DNA of 64,000 bases from Betaproteobacteria bacterium (lineage in GTDB: Bacteria; Pseudomonadota; Gammaproteobacteria; Burkholderiales; Casimicrobiaceae). Location: positions 1 to 64,000 of the forward strand of contig JAAFJO010000007.1 in the NCBI GenBank assembly GCA_013298145.1, in the 5' to 3' direction. This document shows, in pieces, positions 27,848-36,536 of the stretch (its first letter is position 1; every line of letters starts with the position of its first letter). The position numbers and the translations under genes are program-made. The notes beneath the pieces were generated by a model that was given only the letters and a program-made list of their open reading frames with translations, was not told the origin of the DNA and did no database searches.

Positions 27848-30367
27848 TCACGGCGCGAAGATTGTTCCGCAATTTGCGTTTAGATTTACGCGCGTTGTAT
27901 TCCATTGCGACTGGGAGATCCCGGTTCCGGGCACCGCGTTCGCTTCGGAGAAACCGAGCATGGCGCGCAATAGCACTAAGCCCTCTTTTGTTGCGGTCAC
28001 TTGGTTGTCCCCGTCCATATCGAGTTTGCAAGGTGTCGCCGCTGTCAGCGCAGGTGACTCGAACGCGCCCATATCGACCGCCGCACCCACTACCCGTGGA
28101 AAACCTGCGCCACGTTGATCGGTAGTAAGTGTGGTCACGGCCCCCGAGTCGAGCGCTGCTGAGCCAGGACGGAGCGCCAGCGTCATCGTATTGCCACCGT
28201 TGTGGTTGAGGCTTTCAAGTTTGGCATCGACGCCGCAAATTACGCCGTTTGTGCCGCAGACGCCCGACGGTAGGTTCGTGTTCTCGAACAAACTGTTTTG
28301 AATCGTGTAGTTGTAACCCGACGTGCCATTCAAGAAAGCGCCAGGACCGTTGACCGCTTGATACTGGCCGAGAATGCTGTTTTTGATGGTGAGATTTAGG
28401 TTCGGCACCGGAACTGTCGGCGAAGGTGCGAACGCGCCGTCAGTGAACGGGTTGTCATTGGGTCCGTTGCGAGCAATGGTGACGTTTTCTAGCGATACGT
28501 TTATAGGCGCTGAGCTACCGGTGTGGGCATTGAGACCCACCACCGTTCCGCCCGTAGCAGTACTGGAGTTGCCCGCGAAAGTGGTGTTTTTGATGCTGTA
28601 CGTTCCCGCACCATTAATCCATAGCCCCATCAAGCCTTTCGCACGGTTATCGTAAAACGCTGAATTTTCAATTGATACCGTTCCTGCTGGAGATGTTCCA
28701 GATTGTGCGAATACCGTGATACCCGCTTCGTTTTGCTCCACCCAATTGCCCTTTACCGTGACGCCACTGATCACCACCGAGCCGTTGCCGTATAAGCCGA
28801 GATTTCCGAAGCCACCAGATTGATCGATCGGGTTTGAGTAGGTTTTGTTACCAGAAATAGTCGAGTTGGTGAGCGTTACCGAAGTGTTATTAAAAAGCTG
28901 CCCAGCCCCGAGACCGCCACCCACGCTAGCTACAGTGCTTCCAGAGACCTCATTGCTTTCGATACTCATCCCACTCATCGCTACCGCGCCGCTACAGAAG
29001 ATGCGCAAACCTCCTGTATTTGTGGCGGCAAAGTTTCCGCGCACTACCACATTCGTGAGACTTGCCGGGCGAAGCTGTGCAAAGTTGCAATTGCCGTTCG
29101 TGGCAAACGTATCGGTGGAAATTTCGAGTCCGCCAACACGCCCATTAGGCGCAATATTTCCTGCGATCGTCAGGTCACTCAGACTGACGTTGCCCGCCAC
29201 CGTGAAAATCGACATACCGCCGCGTTCTTGATTGGCGGTGTTGCCGATCACATCGAGGCCGGAAATCGTGACATTTCCGGTCACATTAGACACCTGCAAA
29301 CCGGCACGCTCGCGCTCGGCAAAGTTACCGACGACACTGCCACCCGAGATGTTCACGTCACCCGTGACGTTAAACACAGCAAAGCCGCCAAAGCGTCCAG
29401 CGTTCTCAGTTGTAATTCCACTATCAGTAGCGGTGTTGCTGAAGACACGGGTGTTAGTGATTGTGACCGAGGTGACGTTATCTGCCAGAAACGCGCCGTA
29501 GCGCTGAGCGGAATTCAATGAAAACGAGCTATCGGTGATCGAAATGACTCCCGCCTGATTGGCGGTCCCGGTACCGAAGGACGCGAAACCTGCGTCTGCG
29601 CGTGAGGTTTTCGTGCCGCGAATAGCCCGATTACCGGTAGCCGTTACTCTTAGAAGCGTCACGTTCGGGCGCACGTAAGTCGGGCCGACCACCGATGCAT
29701 CTACCCATACGCCGAGGGCGCCCGCGAAGCCGCCGATCGTGCTCGAGCTCACACCAACACTTTCGCAACGATCAAATTTCACGTCGGTGAGCGTCAAACT
29801 TTCTCTCGAGAATAAACATCCGGCTACATTCGCAACGATTCGCCCTTTTTCAAACGTCACGCGGCTCACGCTCATCGGCAAATCGGTGGTTCCGTCACCG
29901 TCGCTCATCACCAGCAAGCGCTTGGTGGAATTGGATGGAAGGTTCGCTCCGCTAATCACCAGCGTGCCGCTTGCAGGCCCGTTGATGGTTACGCCACGAG
30001 ACGCGATCAGCAAATGGGTTGGCGTTGGTGGTTCAACCGAAGGTGCTACGCTCATCGATTGGTTCGCGACCTCAATCGTGCCAGTGAGCGCGCCAAACTC
30101 GATCGTATCAACGCCGTTTCCCGCAGCACATCCGCCCACGGCGGTATCAATATTCGCTGCTGCAAGCGCCATACGAAGTGTGCAGCTCGTGCTCACCACA
30201 GGTTGGGTCAGTGCCGTGTCGGAAAACGTCGCACCCGCGGCGTTGACAAACACGTTGTCCGCGAGTGACGACACAGTGATCGGTGCCGCAGATACAGCGG
30301 TTGTTGCCAGCGCAAAGCTGGCGCCTATCGTGCGAAGCAAACGCGCACACAAAGTTTGTCTATTCAT
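27848..30367 (-). CDS. Beta-helix 'choice-of-anchor' type surface protein with dockerin-like tail
   Basis: 839 residues. Signal peptide ends around VSAAPI. The N-terminal CTLRMALAAANIDTAVGGC and VDTIEF match the CSLREAI-type opening of polymorphic-outer-membrane/choice-of-anchor proteins. Many short parallel beta-helix turns follow (VTISGLDVIGNTANQERGGM, VSLSDLTIAGNIAPNGRVGG, VTLTNSTISGNKTYSN, VSIENSAFYDNRAKGLMGLW). Near the end ALRPGSAALDSGAVTTL and DMGAFES form the choice-of-anchor Q motif. The last 60 residues have a dockerin-like unit (CKLDMDGDNQVTATKEGLVL). It is likely secreted or surface-exposed; function unknown. Confidence 0.82.
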   Translation of the reverse strand: MNRQTLCARLLRTIGASFALATTAVSAAPITVSSLADNVFVNAAGATFSDTALTQPVVSTSCTLRMALAAANIDTAVGGCAAGNGVDTIEFGALTGTIEVANQSMSVAPSVEPPTPTHLLIASRGVTINGPASGTLVISGANLPSNSTKRLLVMSDGDGTTDLPMSVSRVTFEKGRIVANVAGCLFSRESLTLTDVKFDRCESVGVSSSTIGGFAGALGVWVDASVVGPTYVRPNVTLLRVTATGNRAIRGTKTSRADAGFASFGTGTANQAGVISITDSSFSLNSAQRYGAFLADNVTSVTITNTRVFSNTATDSGITTENAGRFGGFAVFNVTGDVNISGGSVVGNFAERERAGLQVSNVTGNVTISGLDVIGNTANQERGGMSIFTVAGNVSLSDLTIAGNIAPNGRVGGLEISTDTFATNGNCNFAQLRPASLTNVVVRGNFAATNTGGLRIFCSGAVAMSGMSIESNEVSGSTVASVGGGLGAGQLFNNTSVTLTNSTISGNKTYSNPIDQSGGFGNLGLYGNGSVVISGVTVKGNWVEQNEAGITVFAQSGTSPAGTVSIENSAFYDNRAKGLMGLWINGAGTYSIKNTTFAGNSSTATGGTVVGLNAHTGSSAPINVSLENVTIARNGPNDNPFTDGAFAPSPTVPVPNLNLTIKNSILGQYQAVNGPGAFLNGTSGYNYTIQNSLFENTNLPSGVCGTNGVICGVDAKLESLNHNGGNTMTLALRPGSAALDSGAVTTLTTDQRGAGFPRVVGAAVDMGAFESPALTAATPCKLDMDGDNQVTATKEGLVLLRAMLGFSEANAVPGTGISQSQWNTTRVNLNANCGTIFAP

Positions 30368-30916
30368 CCTAGCCCCCGAATTTGTACGTTATTGGTCTTT
30401 CGATCGTATACCCTTCATAATCAAATTGCACTACCTGTCCGGGTGGGGTATGTCGACTATCGGGCCTGCACATTGCCGCGCTGCAGTGGCGCCATTCGGT
30501 GCGCGCAGAAACGAACTGAGGACGGCAGTGAGCTGCTGCTTTATTCGCACGGCTGCGAACATGCGGCCAGCGCTGCGTCGGCCACGGAACCATTGGCGCG
30601 ACACGAAGCGCGGTAAAAAAGTGATGTTGAAGCACAACTCAAGAGCGCCACCATCGATCTTCTACGGCTAGGCGCAACCGACGACACTGCCGCATCGCGA
30701 GCTGAAAACGTCTCTTGCACGTTTCGATTCGCTACGAGTCTGCGCTGCAGAAGGAGACGTAGCGAAAGTGACGAGGGCCGAGCGGCTTTTTGCGCAATTT
30801 CGCGCGTCACATCCATTGCTACGGCAAGCGAAATTGCACGGAAAGGCGCCGGACGATCATCGCTCGCTGTGGGCTTTCTTCCGCCGCGCACACTCCTCGG
30901 ACTTTTTGATTGCCCC
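30368..30916. other. Intergenic region containing dispersed repeat R1 copy 1
   Basis: About 550 bases between the beta-helix gene and the diguanylate cyclase gene. Apart from repeat R1 (30731-30894) nothing is recognised. A long minus-strand frame crossing it (30541-31167) owes its similarity to another frame at 42180-42398 only to the shared repeat, so it is not called as a gene. Confidence 0.5.
30731..30894 (+). repeat. Dispersed repeat R1, copy 1
   Basis: About 164 bases that align end to end with 42205-42370, roughly four in five positions identical by eye. Shared blocks include gcagaaggaga, gtagcgaaagtga, ctttttgcgcaatttcg, tgctacggcaag and ggaaaggcgccgga. Inside it gcgcaatttcgc (from about 30793) and gcgaaattgcac form an imperfect inverted pair around about 25 bases. 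It lies just downstream of the diguanylate cyclase gene. Confidence 0.85.
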
Positions 30917-32083
30917 TTAAGCGTCGGACACGCGATTGCGGCCTGCGACCTTCGCGGCGTAGAGTGCGCGATCAGCACGCCGCAGCAAGTCGTCGAATGA
31001 CAGGTCAGTCTCGTGAATGGATGCCACGCCGATGGAGATAGTGATCGTTTCGGCGCGCTCCCCGACGTCGTGCCTCTCGGCAGCGACGGCGGCTCGCAAG
31101 CGCTCAGCTGCGCTGCGCGCGTCTGCGAGGTTCGCGTTTTCGAGTAACGCGACAAACTCCTCGCCACCTTGACGTCCCACCAGCTGTTCGCCTCGTGAGT
31201 GCTGCCTCAAGATCGACGAAACGCTGCGTAGAACACGGTCACCCGCATCGTGACCATAACGATCATTAATCCGTTTGAAATGGTCAATATCGATCACCGC
31301 TACAGAGAACGGTTGCGAAAACTGCTTCGCAGTGAGGAAACACGCGGCGGCGCGAGTGGCAATGGTGCGGCGATTGGGGAGTTCGGTGAGAGCGTCAGTG
31401 GTTGCAACTCGGTGGAGCTCACTACGCATTCGCTCGAAACACAGCAGCGCCAACACGGTTGTACCCACAATAGGTAGCGTCAAAATCAGCGCAGGTGAAA
31501 GTGCGTTCACGATATTGCCGGTTGCAGTGATCGATTGCACGCCGGGCGCCGCAGTTGCGTAGTAAGCAAGCCTCACGATCAGCAAGACAATCACTGCAAT
31601 ACAGAGCGTGATCATGACGCCGCTCGAGATTGAAGGTTCGTCACGCCGGTGGAGAAACAGCACCGATGCCATCGCAACAAGGTAGAGCATGATTGCTGAA
31701 CTCACAATCAACACCCGTATCGCAATACTTGGCCAAATTAGGATAAACACGGCATTAAGCGCCGTCGCGACCGCGGCCGGCAGATAGATCCATCGCGAGT
31801 CCGCCCGGCGGGCAAAGCGACGGATTGACCGAAGATACAAAGCCACCCCGAACAGCAAAAGTCCGTTGGCGATGGGCACTAGTAAGTCGACTCGCGCTAC
31901 ACCGTTTGCCGCAAACAAAACGCCGCCGCCCGCGATCAGTAAGGTTCCGATTCGCCAGTCGGCGGCGGTGGGTTTCAAATCATCGCTGAGCGCTGGATGA
32001 ATAAATCCCAACACCGCGCCGTTGAGCATGGTGAACACAGTAGCAACGACAAATGCAGTGATGGGATCCAAGGCGATCGACAA
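30917..32083 (-). CDS. Membrane-bound GGDEF diguanylate cyclase
   Basis: Makes cyclic di-GMP from two GTP. The N-terminal 200 residues hold about six membrane segments (FVVATVFTMLNGAVLGFI, IANGLLLFGVALYL, LIVSSAIMLYLVAMASVLFL, MITLCIAVIVLLIVRLAYYA, LILTLPIVGTTVLALLCF). The GGDEF domain follows: ATTDALTELPNRRTI, AVIDIDHFKRINDRYGHDAG, LVGRQGGEEFVALLENA (active-site GGEEF) and ISIGVAS, ending RRADRALYAAKVAGRNRV. The start is a TTG at 32083 with GAGAGG directly upstream. No EAL domain. There is no sensory domain other than the membrane region. Confidence 0.92.
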   Translation of the reverse strand: MSIALDPITAFVVATVFTMLNGAVLGFIHPALSDDLKPTAADWRIGTLLIAGGGVLFAANGVARVDLLVPIANGLLLFGVALYLRSIRRFARRADSRWIYLPAAVATALNAVFILIWPSIAIRVLIVSSAIMLYLVAMASVLFLHRRDEPSISSGVMITLCIAVIVLLIVRLAYYATAAPGVQSITATGNIVNALSPALILTLPIVGTTVLALLCFERMRSELHRVATTDALTELPNRRTIATRAAACFLTAKQFSQPFSVAVIDIDHFKRINDRYGHDAGDRVLRSVSSILRQHSRGEQLVGRQGGEEFVALLENANLADARSAAERLRAAVAAERHDVGERAETITISIGVASIHETDLSFDDLLRRADRALYAAKVAGRNRVSDA

Positions 32084-32554
32084 CCTCTCAGCGACGTCTC
32101 GTCGATTCGCGTTTTAACCTAATTAACCTGTGCGACGCTTAACCCGTGCGTCAGCGCACCAAGCGCTCACTGCGTCGAGTGCAGATGCGCAGTGTAACGG
32201 TACAACTACTGCCCTTAAAATCGTGTTTTATGGATTCTTTAGGTTATAAAAAAGCTTTTTTCGACGTTTTTAATAATTTGACTATGCCCCAGTAAAATTG
32301 TGCTTTTTGCTTAAATTTGTGATGCAGAGCGTACCCCGGGCAAGGACGCGGTTGCCCTGACCAGCCTCTAGCAAGGCATGCGACACGTGTTCCCCGGACC
32401 TTTCGGGTTGATTGAGATCCCCGTAATGCACCGTGCGCCGAATCGCACAAACTTATTCAGCGTTTCCCTAGTCTAGAAAATCTGGGGAAGGATTGGCTCG
32501 ACGGCTTCTTCACGCTGCACATCGCTTTAAGCCAACTCACTGAGCGCGCTCGTG
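32084..32554. other. Intergenic region with AT-rich promoter-like part and repeat R2
   Basis: About 470 bases between the diguanylate cyclase start and the end of the metallo-hydrolase gene. 32221-32300 is strongly AT-rich with the palindrome aaaaaagctttttt (about 32248-32261). Repeat R2 copy 1 is at 32421-32470. No gene recognised. Confidence 0.45.
32421..32470 (-). repeat. Dispersed repeat R2, copy 1
   Basis: Reads tagggaaacgctgaataagt on the minus strand from 32470, then a block matching cgattcggcgc. Its tagggaaa end faces the neighbouring metallo-hydrolase gene. Matching copies are at 33607-33657, 42539-42588 and 45355-45404. Confidence 0.8.
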
Positions 32555-33562
32555 TCAAAACCGCGGGTTGGCTGTAGCAAGGTAGAACCACTCAGTGCCT
32601 GCAGCGGCGGCTGCGTTTGGAAACACGATCCAGCCGTTCTCTTGCGCAAAAAATTGTTCGCCGTTGTTACGCGTGCCAATGAGCTCGCCCTTCATGAGCG
32701 GATCGAAACTCTTCCATGATCTGGCAAACGCATCGTCAACATGCACCTTGTCGATGACTTGGTGAAGGCGAAGCCCTTCCATTTTCGTGTTTGGTTGCGG
32801 ATCAGGCTCATCGATCAAACGCAAGTGAGCGAGTGTGTTGAGGATCGCGCGGTAACCCACGTCCGGCGCGGCTGGGTCGCTATGTTGGCCGCACTCGAGC
32901 GTGATTGCGTAGCCGCCTTGTGAGCGCATGTATTCCGTCGTGCCGACACCATACTGCGGATCAAGATCGTTCGAGCCCACCTCAGAGCGGCGCGTTTCGC
33001 GCCGCCGCTCGACACCCACCGCGTAGGTAGAGAGCCAACCATCCACCGCGCGAGACACGCCGAGCCGTTGAATCAGCGCCATCTCCTCTGTGGCCCAGCG
33101 AAACGGCTCTAGCGCATCTTGATTGTTTTCGGGCCCCAAGGTTGCAAACGCCTGCCCCTCTGCTTGAAACGAATGCAGATCAAGCAATACGTCGTGCTGC
33201 TTCAACAGTGGACAGAGCCAATTCGCAACGTGGTCCTCAAACTCCTTCGGCACGGCTTCCGGGCGCAGCCGACGATTCAAATTGCGATCACCGTTGCGCG
33301 TGTTCTGTGCGTACGCTTTTGGGTTCGTAATGGGAACAAAAGTAACCACACCACGCGCGAGCGAGTGCGCGCCAGTTTCGAACTCAGCAAGCGCTCGCCG
33401 AATGGCGACCGTTCCGCATTTCTCGCTGCCATGAACCGCGCCCAGCACGATGAGCTTTTTTCCTGGATTCGGCGAGGTGAAAGTGACGGATTGGAACTGA
33501 TGCATTTCGGCGGACAAGCGGTTAAAACGGAGTGCCGGAATTGTAGGCGCGGGCTTGGCCAC
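32555..33562 (-). CDS. AstE/AspA-type (M14-like) zinc hydrolase
   Basis: 335 residues with the succinylglutamate desuccinylase/aspartoacylase pattern: LIVLGAVHGSEKCGTVAIRR supplies the His and Glu zinc ligands, FVPITNPKAYAQNTRNGDRN the substrate loop and VLLDLHSFQAEGQAF the third ligand. Family members remove acyl groups or C-terminal residues from small amino-acid conjugates. The exact substrate is unknown; neighbours do not include other ast genes. GTG start at 33562 is supported by AGGAA six bases upstream. Cytoplasmic (no signal). The gene is bracketed by two copies of repeat R2 in opposite orientation. Confidence 0.82.
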   Translation of the reverse strand: MAKPAPTIPALRFNRLSAEMHQFQSVTFTSPNPGKKLIVLGAVHGSEKCGTVAIRRALAEFETGAHSLARGVVTFVPITNPKAYAQNTRNGDRNLNRRLRPEAVPKEFEDHVANWLCPLLKQHDVLLDLHSFQAEGQAFATLGPENNQDALEPFRWATEEMALIQRLGVSRAVDGWLSTYAVGVERRRETRRSEVGSNDLDPQYGVGTTEYMRSQGGYAITLECGQHSDPAAPDVGYRAILNTLAHLRLIDEPDPQPNTKMEGLRLHQVIDKVHVDDAFARSWKSFDPLMKGELIGTRNNGEQFFAQENGWIVFPNAAAAAGTEWFYLATANPRF

Positions 33563-33884
33563 GTTTTTCCTGGCAAGCCGCGAAACGCCGACAACGTCGA
33601 ATCGGTTAGGGAAGCGCTGAACCAGTCTCCGTTATTCGGCGCGTGGCGGATTGGGGTGCGCTGGCAGTTCAAGTTTCCATTGCATCGCCGGGCTAGATCG
33701 AAGAATTTTGGGCGTTCAGCTCGCCCACGCCCGCCGATGCGACGGGGGCGAGAGGCTTGGTCAGCGTTTGCTCAAGTAAGCGCGGATGTCGGCGCGACTT
33801 TGGGCCCACATCCGAAACTGGCATTAGCGGCGCGCGAACAAATGAAGTAGGATCATCGATTGATTCGAACACTGGGAGCCCATC
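33563..33884. other. Divergent intergenic region with repeat R2 copy 2
   Basis: 322 bases between the minus-strand metallo-hydrolase and plus-strand aminotransferase genes. It must hold both promoters. Repeat R2 occupies 33607-33657. No gene recognised. Confidence 0.5.
33607..33657 (+). repeat. Dispersed repeat R2, copy 2
   Basis: tagggaagcgctgaaccagt at the left end, then attcggcgcgtggcggattg. Opposite orientation to copy 1, so the pair encloses the metallo-hydrolase gene with their tagggaa ends facing inwards. Confidence 0.8.
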
Positions 33885-35234
33885 ATGAACGCCATCGCCG
33901 AAGCAAAACATTTGCATGCAGAAATTACCGCCGAGAGCATGCGCGCACATTGGATGCCCTTTACCGCAAACCGGCAATTCAAATCAGCACCACGGCTCTT
34001 CGTGGCGGCAGAAGGGATGCACTACACCACACATGATGGCCGCAAGGTGCTCGATGGAATCGCCGGGCTGTGGTGCTGTAACGCCGGGCACGGTCGCAAA
34101 CCCATCGTTGAGGCGATCCAAAAGCAGGCAGCAACCATGGATTTTGGCACCCCATTCAACATGGGGCACCCGCTGGCATTCGAGCTTGCCAATCGAGTGA
34201 TCGAAATTTCGCCGAGGAACATGGGCCATGTGTTTTTCACCAACTCAGGTTCGGAATCGGTCGACACTGCCCTCAAAATGGCAATCGCTTATCAGCGCGT
34301 GAAAGGCCAGGGCACCCGCACGCGATTGATTGGTCGTGAACGTGGCTATCACGGTGTGAATTTTGGTGGCATTTCAGTGGGTGGGATTGTCGGCAACCGC
34401 AAGCTCTTTGGCACACTGCTCAGCGGCGTCGATCATTTGCCACATACTCATCTGCCGAAAGACAATGCGTTCTCCAAGGGCCAGCCAGAGCACGGCGCCC
34501 ATCTCGCCGACGAATTGGAGCGCTTGGTCGCGCTGCATGACGCATCAACAATTGCAGCGGTCATCGTGGAGCCGGTTGCCGGCTCAACCGGCGTCTTGAT
34601 TCCTCCAAAAAACTATCTTCAGCGCTTGCGCGAGCTCTGTACGAAGCACGGCATTTTGTTGATCTTCGATGAAGTGATCACGGGTTTTGGTCGTACCGGG
34701 TCCGCATTTGCTGCGCAGCACTATGGCGTAATGCCCGACATGATCGCATGCGCGAAAGGTCTCACCAGCGGTACGGTACCGATGGGGGCAGTGATCACCA
34801 CGCCAGACATTTACGACGCGTTTATGAATGGGCCCGAGCACATGGTCGAGTTCACGCATGGCTACACCTACTCCGGCCATCCGCTCGCCTGCGCGGCTGG
34901 GAACGCGACGCTCCAACTCTATCAAGACGAAGCGCTCTTTGAGCGTGCAGCAAGCCTTGCTACTTACTGGGAAGCGGCGATTCATTCGCTCAAAGGCACA
35001 AAGCACGTGATCGACATTCGAAACACCGGGCTCATTGGCGCGATCGAGTTGCAGCCGCGCGATGGCGAACCGGTAAAGCGAGCCTTCGAGGTTTTCTTGG
35101 AGTGCTACCGACGCGGACTCCTGGTGAGAACAACCGGCGACATCATTGCGCTATCGCCCCCTTTCATTATCGAAAAGCCCCAAATCGACCAAATCTTCGA
35201 AACGCTGCAAGATGTAATTTCGTCTACGCCGTAG
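33885..35234 (+). CDS. Class III aminotransferase, omega-amino acid:pyruvate type
   Basis: PLP enzyme that moves an amino group from beta-alanine or similar omega-amino acids/amines to pyruvate. The 449-residue frame has MPFTANRQFKSAPRLFVAAE, GLWCCNAGHGRKPIVEAIQK, FFTNSGSESVDTALKMA, RERGYHGVNFGGISVGG, LIFDEVITGFGRTGSAF and the PLP lysine in ACAKGLTSGTVPMGAV. These segments closely follow the beta-alanine:pyruvate aminotransferase subgroup. Start ATG at 33885 has GGGAGC upstream. Monocistronic; its terminator stem lies at 35316-35346, into whose T-run the IS element has inserted. Confidence 0.9.
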   Translation: MNAIAEAKHLHAEITAESMRAHWMPFTANRQFKSAPRLFVAAEGMHYTTHDGRKVLDGIAGLWCCNAGHGRKPIVEAIQKQAATMDFGTPFNMGHPLAFELANRVIEISPRNMGHVFFTNSGSESVDTALKMAIAYQRVKGQGTRTRLIGRERGYHGVNFGGISVGGIVGNRKLFGTLLSGVDHLPHTHLPKDNAFSKGQPEHGAHLADELERLVALHDASTIAAVIVEPVAGSTGVLIPPKNYLQRLRELCTKHGILLIFDEVITGFGRTGSAFAAQHYGVMPDMIACAKGLTSGTVPMGAVITTPDIYDAFMNGPEHMVEFTHGYTYSGHPLACAAGNATLQLYQDEALFERAASLATYWEAAIHSLKGTKHVIDIRNTGLIGAIELQPRDGEPVKRAFEVFLECYRRGLLVRTTGDIIALSPPFIIEKPQIDQIFETLQDVISSTP

Positions 35235-35315
35235 CGGCTCATGCGCGCCGTGGCGCGCGCAAATCGCAGCGATAGCGCAATACCGGATTCCATCAGCGGA
35301 AAATTTTCTTAAGTC

Positions 35316-35346
35316 CCGGTTTAGCTTAGGCTAAACGGTAATTTTT
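35316..35346 (+). terminator. Terminator of the aminotransferase gene, at the IS insertion point
   Basis: gtttagc (35319-35325) pairs with gctaaac (35330-35336), flanked by cc/gg, and is followed by taattttt. That T-run is exactly the 8-bp target sequence duplicated by the IS1595-type element. Confidence 0.7.
35339..35346. repeat. Target site duplication, left copy
   Basis: taattttt immediately outside the left inverted repeat; identical to 37309-37316. Confidence 0.9.
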
Positions 35347-35371
35347 CGCAATTATGTACTTGACAAACCAT
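35347..35371 (+). repeat. Left terminal inverted repeat of the IS1595-type element
   Basis: 25 bases beginning cgcaattatg and ending caaaccat; it matches the reverse complement of 37284-37308 at 24 of 25 positions. It includes TTGACA (35360-35365), 17 bases before caaaat, a possible transposase promoter. Confidence 0.93.
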
Positions 35372-35411
35372 TGTTGAGTTGGCAAAATTCACCCATAGAT
35401 AGGAGATTGCT

Positions 35412-36323
35412 ATGGGTGAACCAATTACCAACATGCCTCAGTTTCAAGACGAGGATGTAGCGCGCAAAGTGCTCGAAGAGATGCGCTGGCCGAACGGTGT
35501 GGTTTGCGTTCACTGCGGCGGCGTTGACCGAATCTCTAAATTGATTGGTGAGCAATATCGCCCTGGCCTTTATCGTTGCGGCGATTGCCGTAATCAATTC
35601 ACCGTAACCGTTGGTACGGTGTTTGAGCGCAGCAAAATCAAGCTAAACGTGTGGCTGTATGCGGTGCATTTGATGAGCGCTAGCAAAAAAGGCATTAGCA
35701 GCCTTCAGTTGCAACGCATGCTCGGTGTGCAATACAAAACCGCGTGGTTTTTGACTCATCGTATTCGTGAGGCAATGTCCGATAACCAAGAGGGATTGCT
35801 CGGCTCTGGCGGTGGCACAGTAGAGGCTGACGAAACGTATTGGGGCAACTCGAAACGCAGCAAAATCGGTCGCAAATACAAGGGGCGCGGCGGCGATCAC
35901 AAAGAGAAAATCGTTTCTTTGGTAGAGCGGAACGGACGTGTTCGCAGCTTTCATGTGCAAGCAGTGAACGGCGCGACACTGCGCGAAGCTCTTACAAAGA
36001 ACATCGCGAAAGACGCGCATTTAATGACGGATGAACTGTCCGCTTACAAAGCCGTTGGCAGAGAGTTCGCAAGCCACGAAGTTGTAAAGCATTCCGCGAA
36101 AGAATACTCGCGCGGCAAAGCACACACAAACACTGTAGAGGGCTATTTCAGCCTCTTAAAACGTGGTTTGATTGGAACGTTTCATCACGTTGGCGCTCAA
36201 CACTTGAGCCGCTATGTGAATGAATTTGATTTTCGCTACAACCATCGCAAGGTTGATGATTTTGAACGCGCGTCATTCGCGCTACGCGGCGCGTTTGGCA
36301 AAAGGTTGACGTACCGTGCCTAA
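35412..36323 (+). CDS. IS1595-family transposase (ISXO2-like DDE domain)
   Basis: 303 residues. The N-terminal zinc ribbon is intact (VCVHCGG and YRCGDCRNQFTVTVGTVFER). The ISXO2-like catalytic domain follows: Asp140 in GTVEADETYWGN, Asp207 in HLMTDELSAYKAVG, and His238/Asn240/Glu243 in HTNTVEGYFSLLKRG, with YVNEFDFRYNHRKV near the end. All motifs are present and there is no frameshift, so it is probably active. The ATG has AGGAG seven bases upstream. The stop is TAA, after which the same frame stays open for 48 codons; a GTG-started ORF overlaps the stop in another frame. Confidence 0.95.
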   Translation: MGEPITNMPQFQDEDVARKVLEEMRWPNGVVCVHCGGVDRISKLIGEQYRPGLYRCGDCRNQFTVTVGTVFERSKIKLNVWLYAVHLMSASKKGISSLQLQRMLGVQYKTAWFLTHRIREAMSDNQEGLLGSGGGTVEADETYWGNSKRSKIGRKYKGRGGDHKEKIVSLVERNGRVRSFHVQAVNGATLREALTKNIAKDAHLMTDELSAYKAVGREFASHEVVKHSAKEYSRGKAHTNTVEGYFSLLKRGLIGTFHHVGAQHLSRYVNEFDFRYNHRKVDDFERASFALRGAFGKRLTYRA

Positions 36324-36501
36324 CTCGAAAGAAACGCAAAGCACAAAGAAGTTAAAAGACTCGCAGCAGTCGAGCGAGACAGAAGAAAGCGCCGAAGAGC
36401 GTTACAAGCGAACATTGAAGAATCTTTTGACGATGCAACCATCGCCGAAGAAGCGGAAGATCAAACCTGATTCACCGCCGTCTAGCGGTGAATCGAATTG
36501 A
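36316..36501 (+). CDS. Small charged passenger protein overlapping the transposase stop
   Basis: 61 residues with a GTG start at 36316, eight bases before the end of the transposase stop, so translation would be coupled. The sequence is hydrophilic: Ser/Glu/Lys-rich start (KETQSTKKLKDSQQSSETEE), a middle helix RYKRTLKNLLTMQP and a basic end SPKKRKIKPDSPP. Short ORFs of this kind often follow ISXO2-like transposases; function unknown. Ribosome-binding site is weak (AAGG). Confidence 0.5.
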   Translation: MPNSKETQSTKKLKDSQQSSETEESAEERYKRTLKNLLTMQPSPKKRKIKPDSPPSSGESN

Positions 36502-36536
36502 TATTTGCGCTCAAGAGTTGAGTTGTGTACAGTAAT

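Noticed and set aside
30541..31167. 208-codon minus-strand frame similar in part to a frame at 42180-42398
   Set aside because: The similarity is confined to the non-coding repeat R1, and most of the frame overlaps the diguanylate cyclase gene in another frame.
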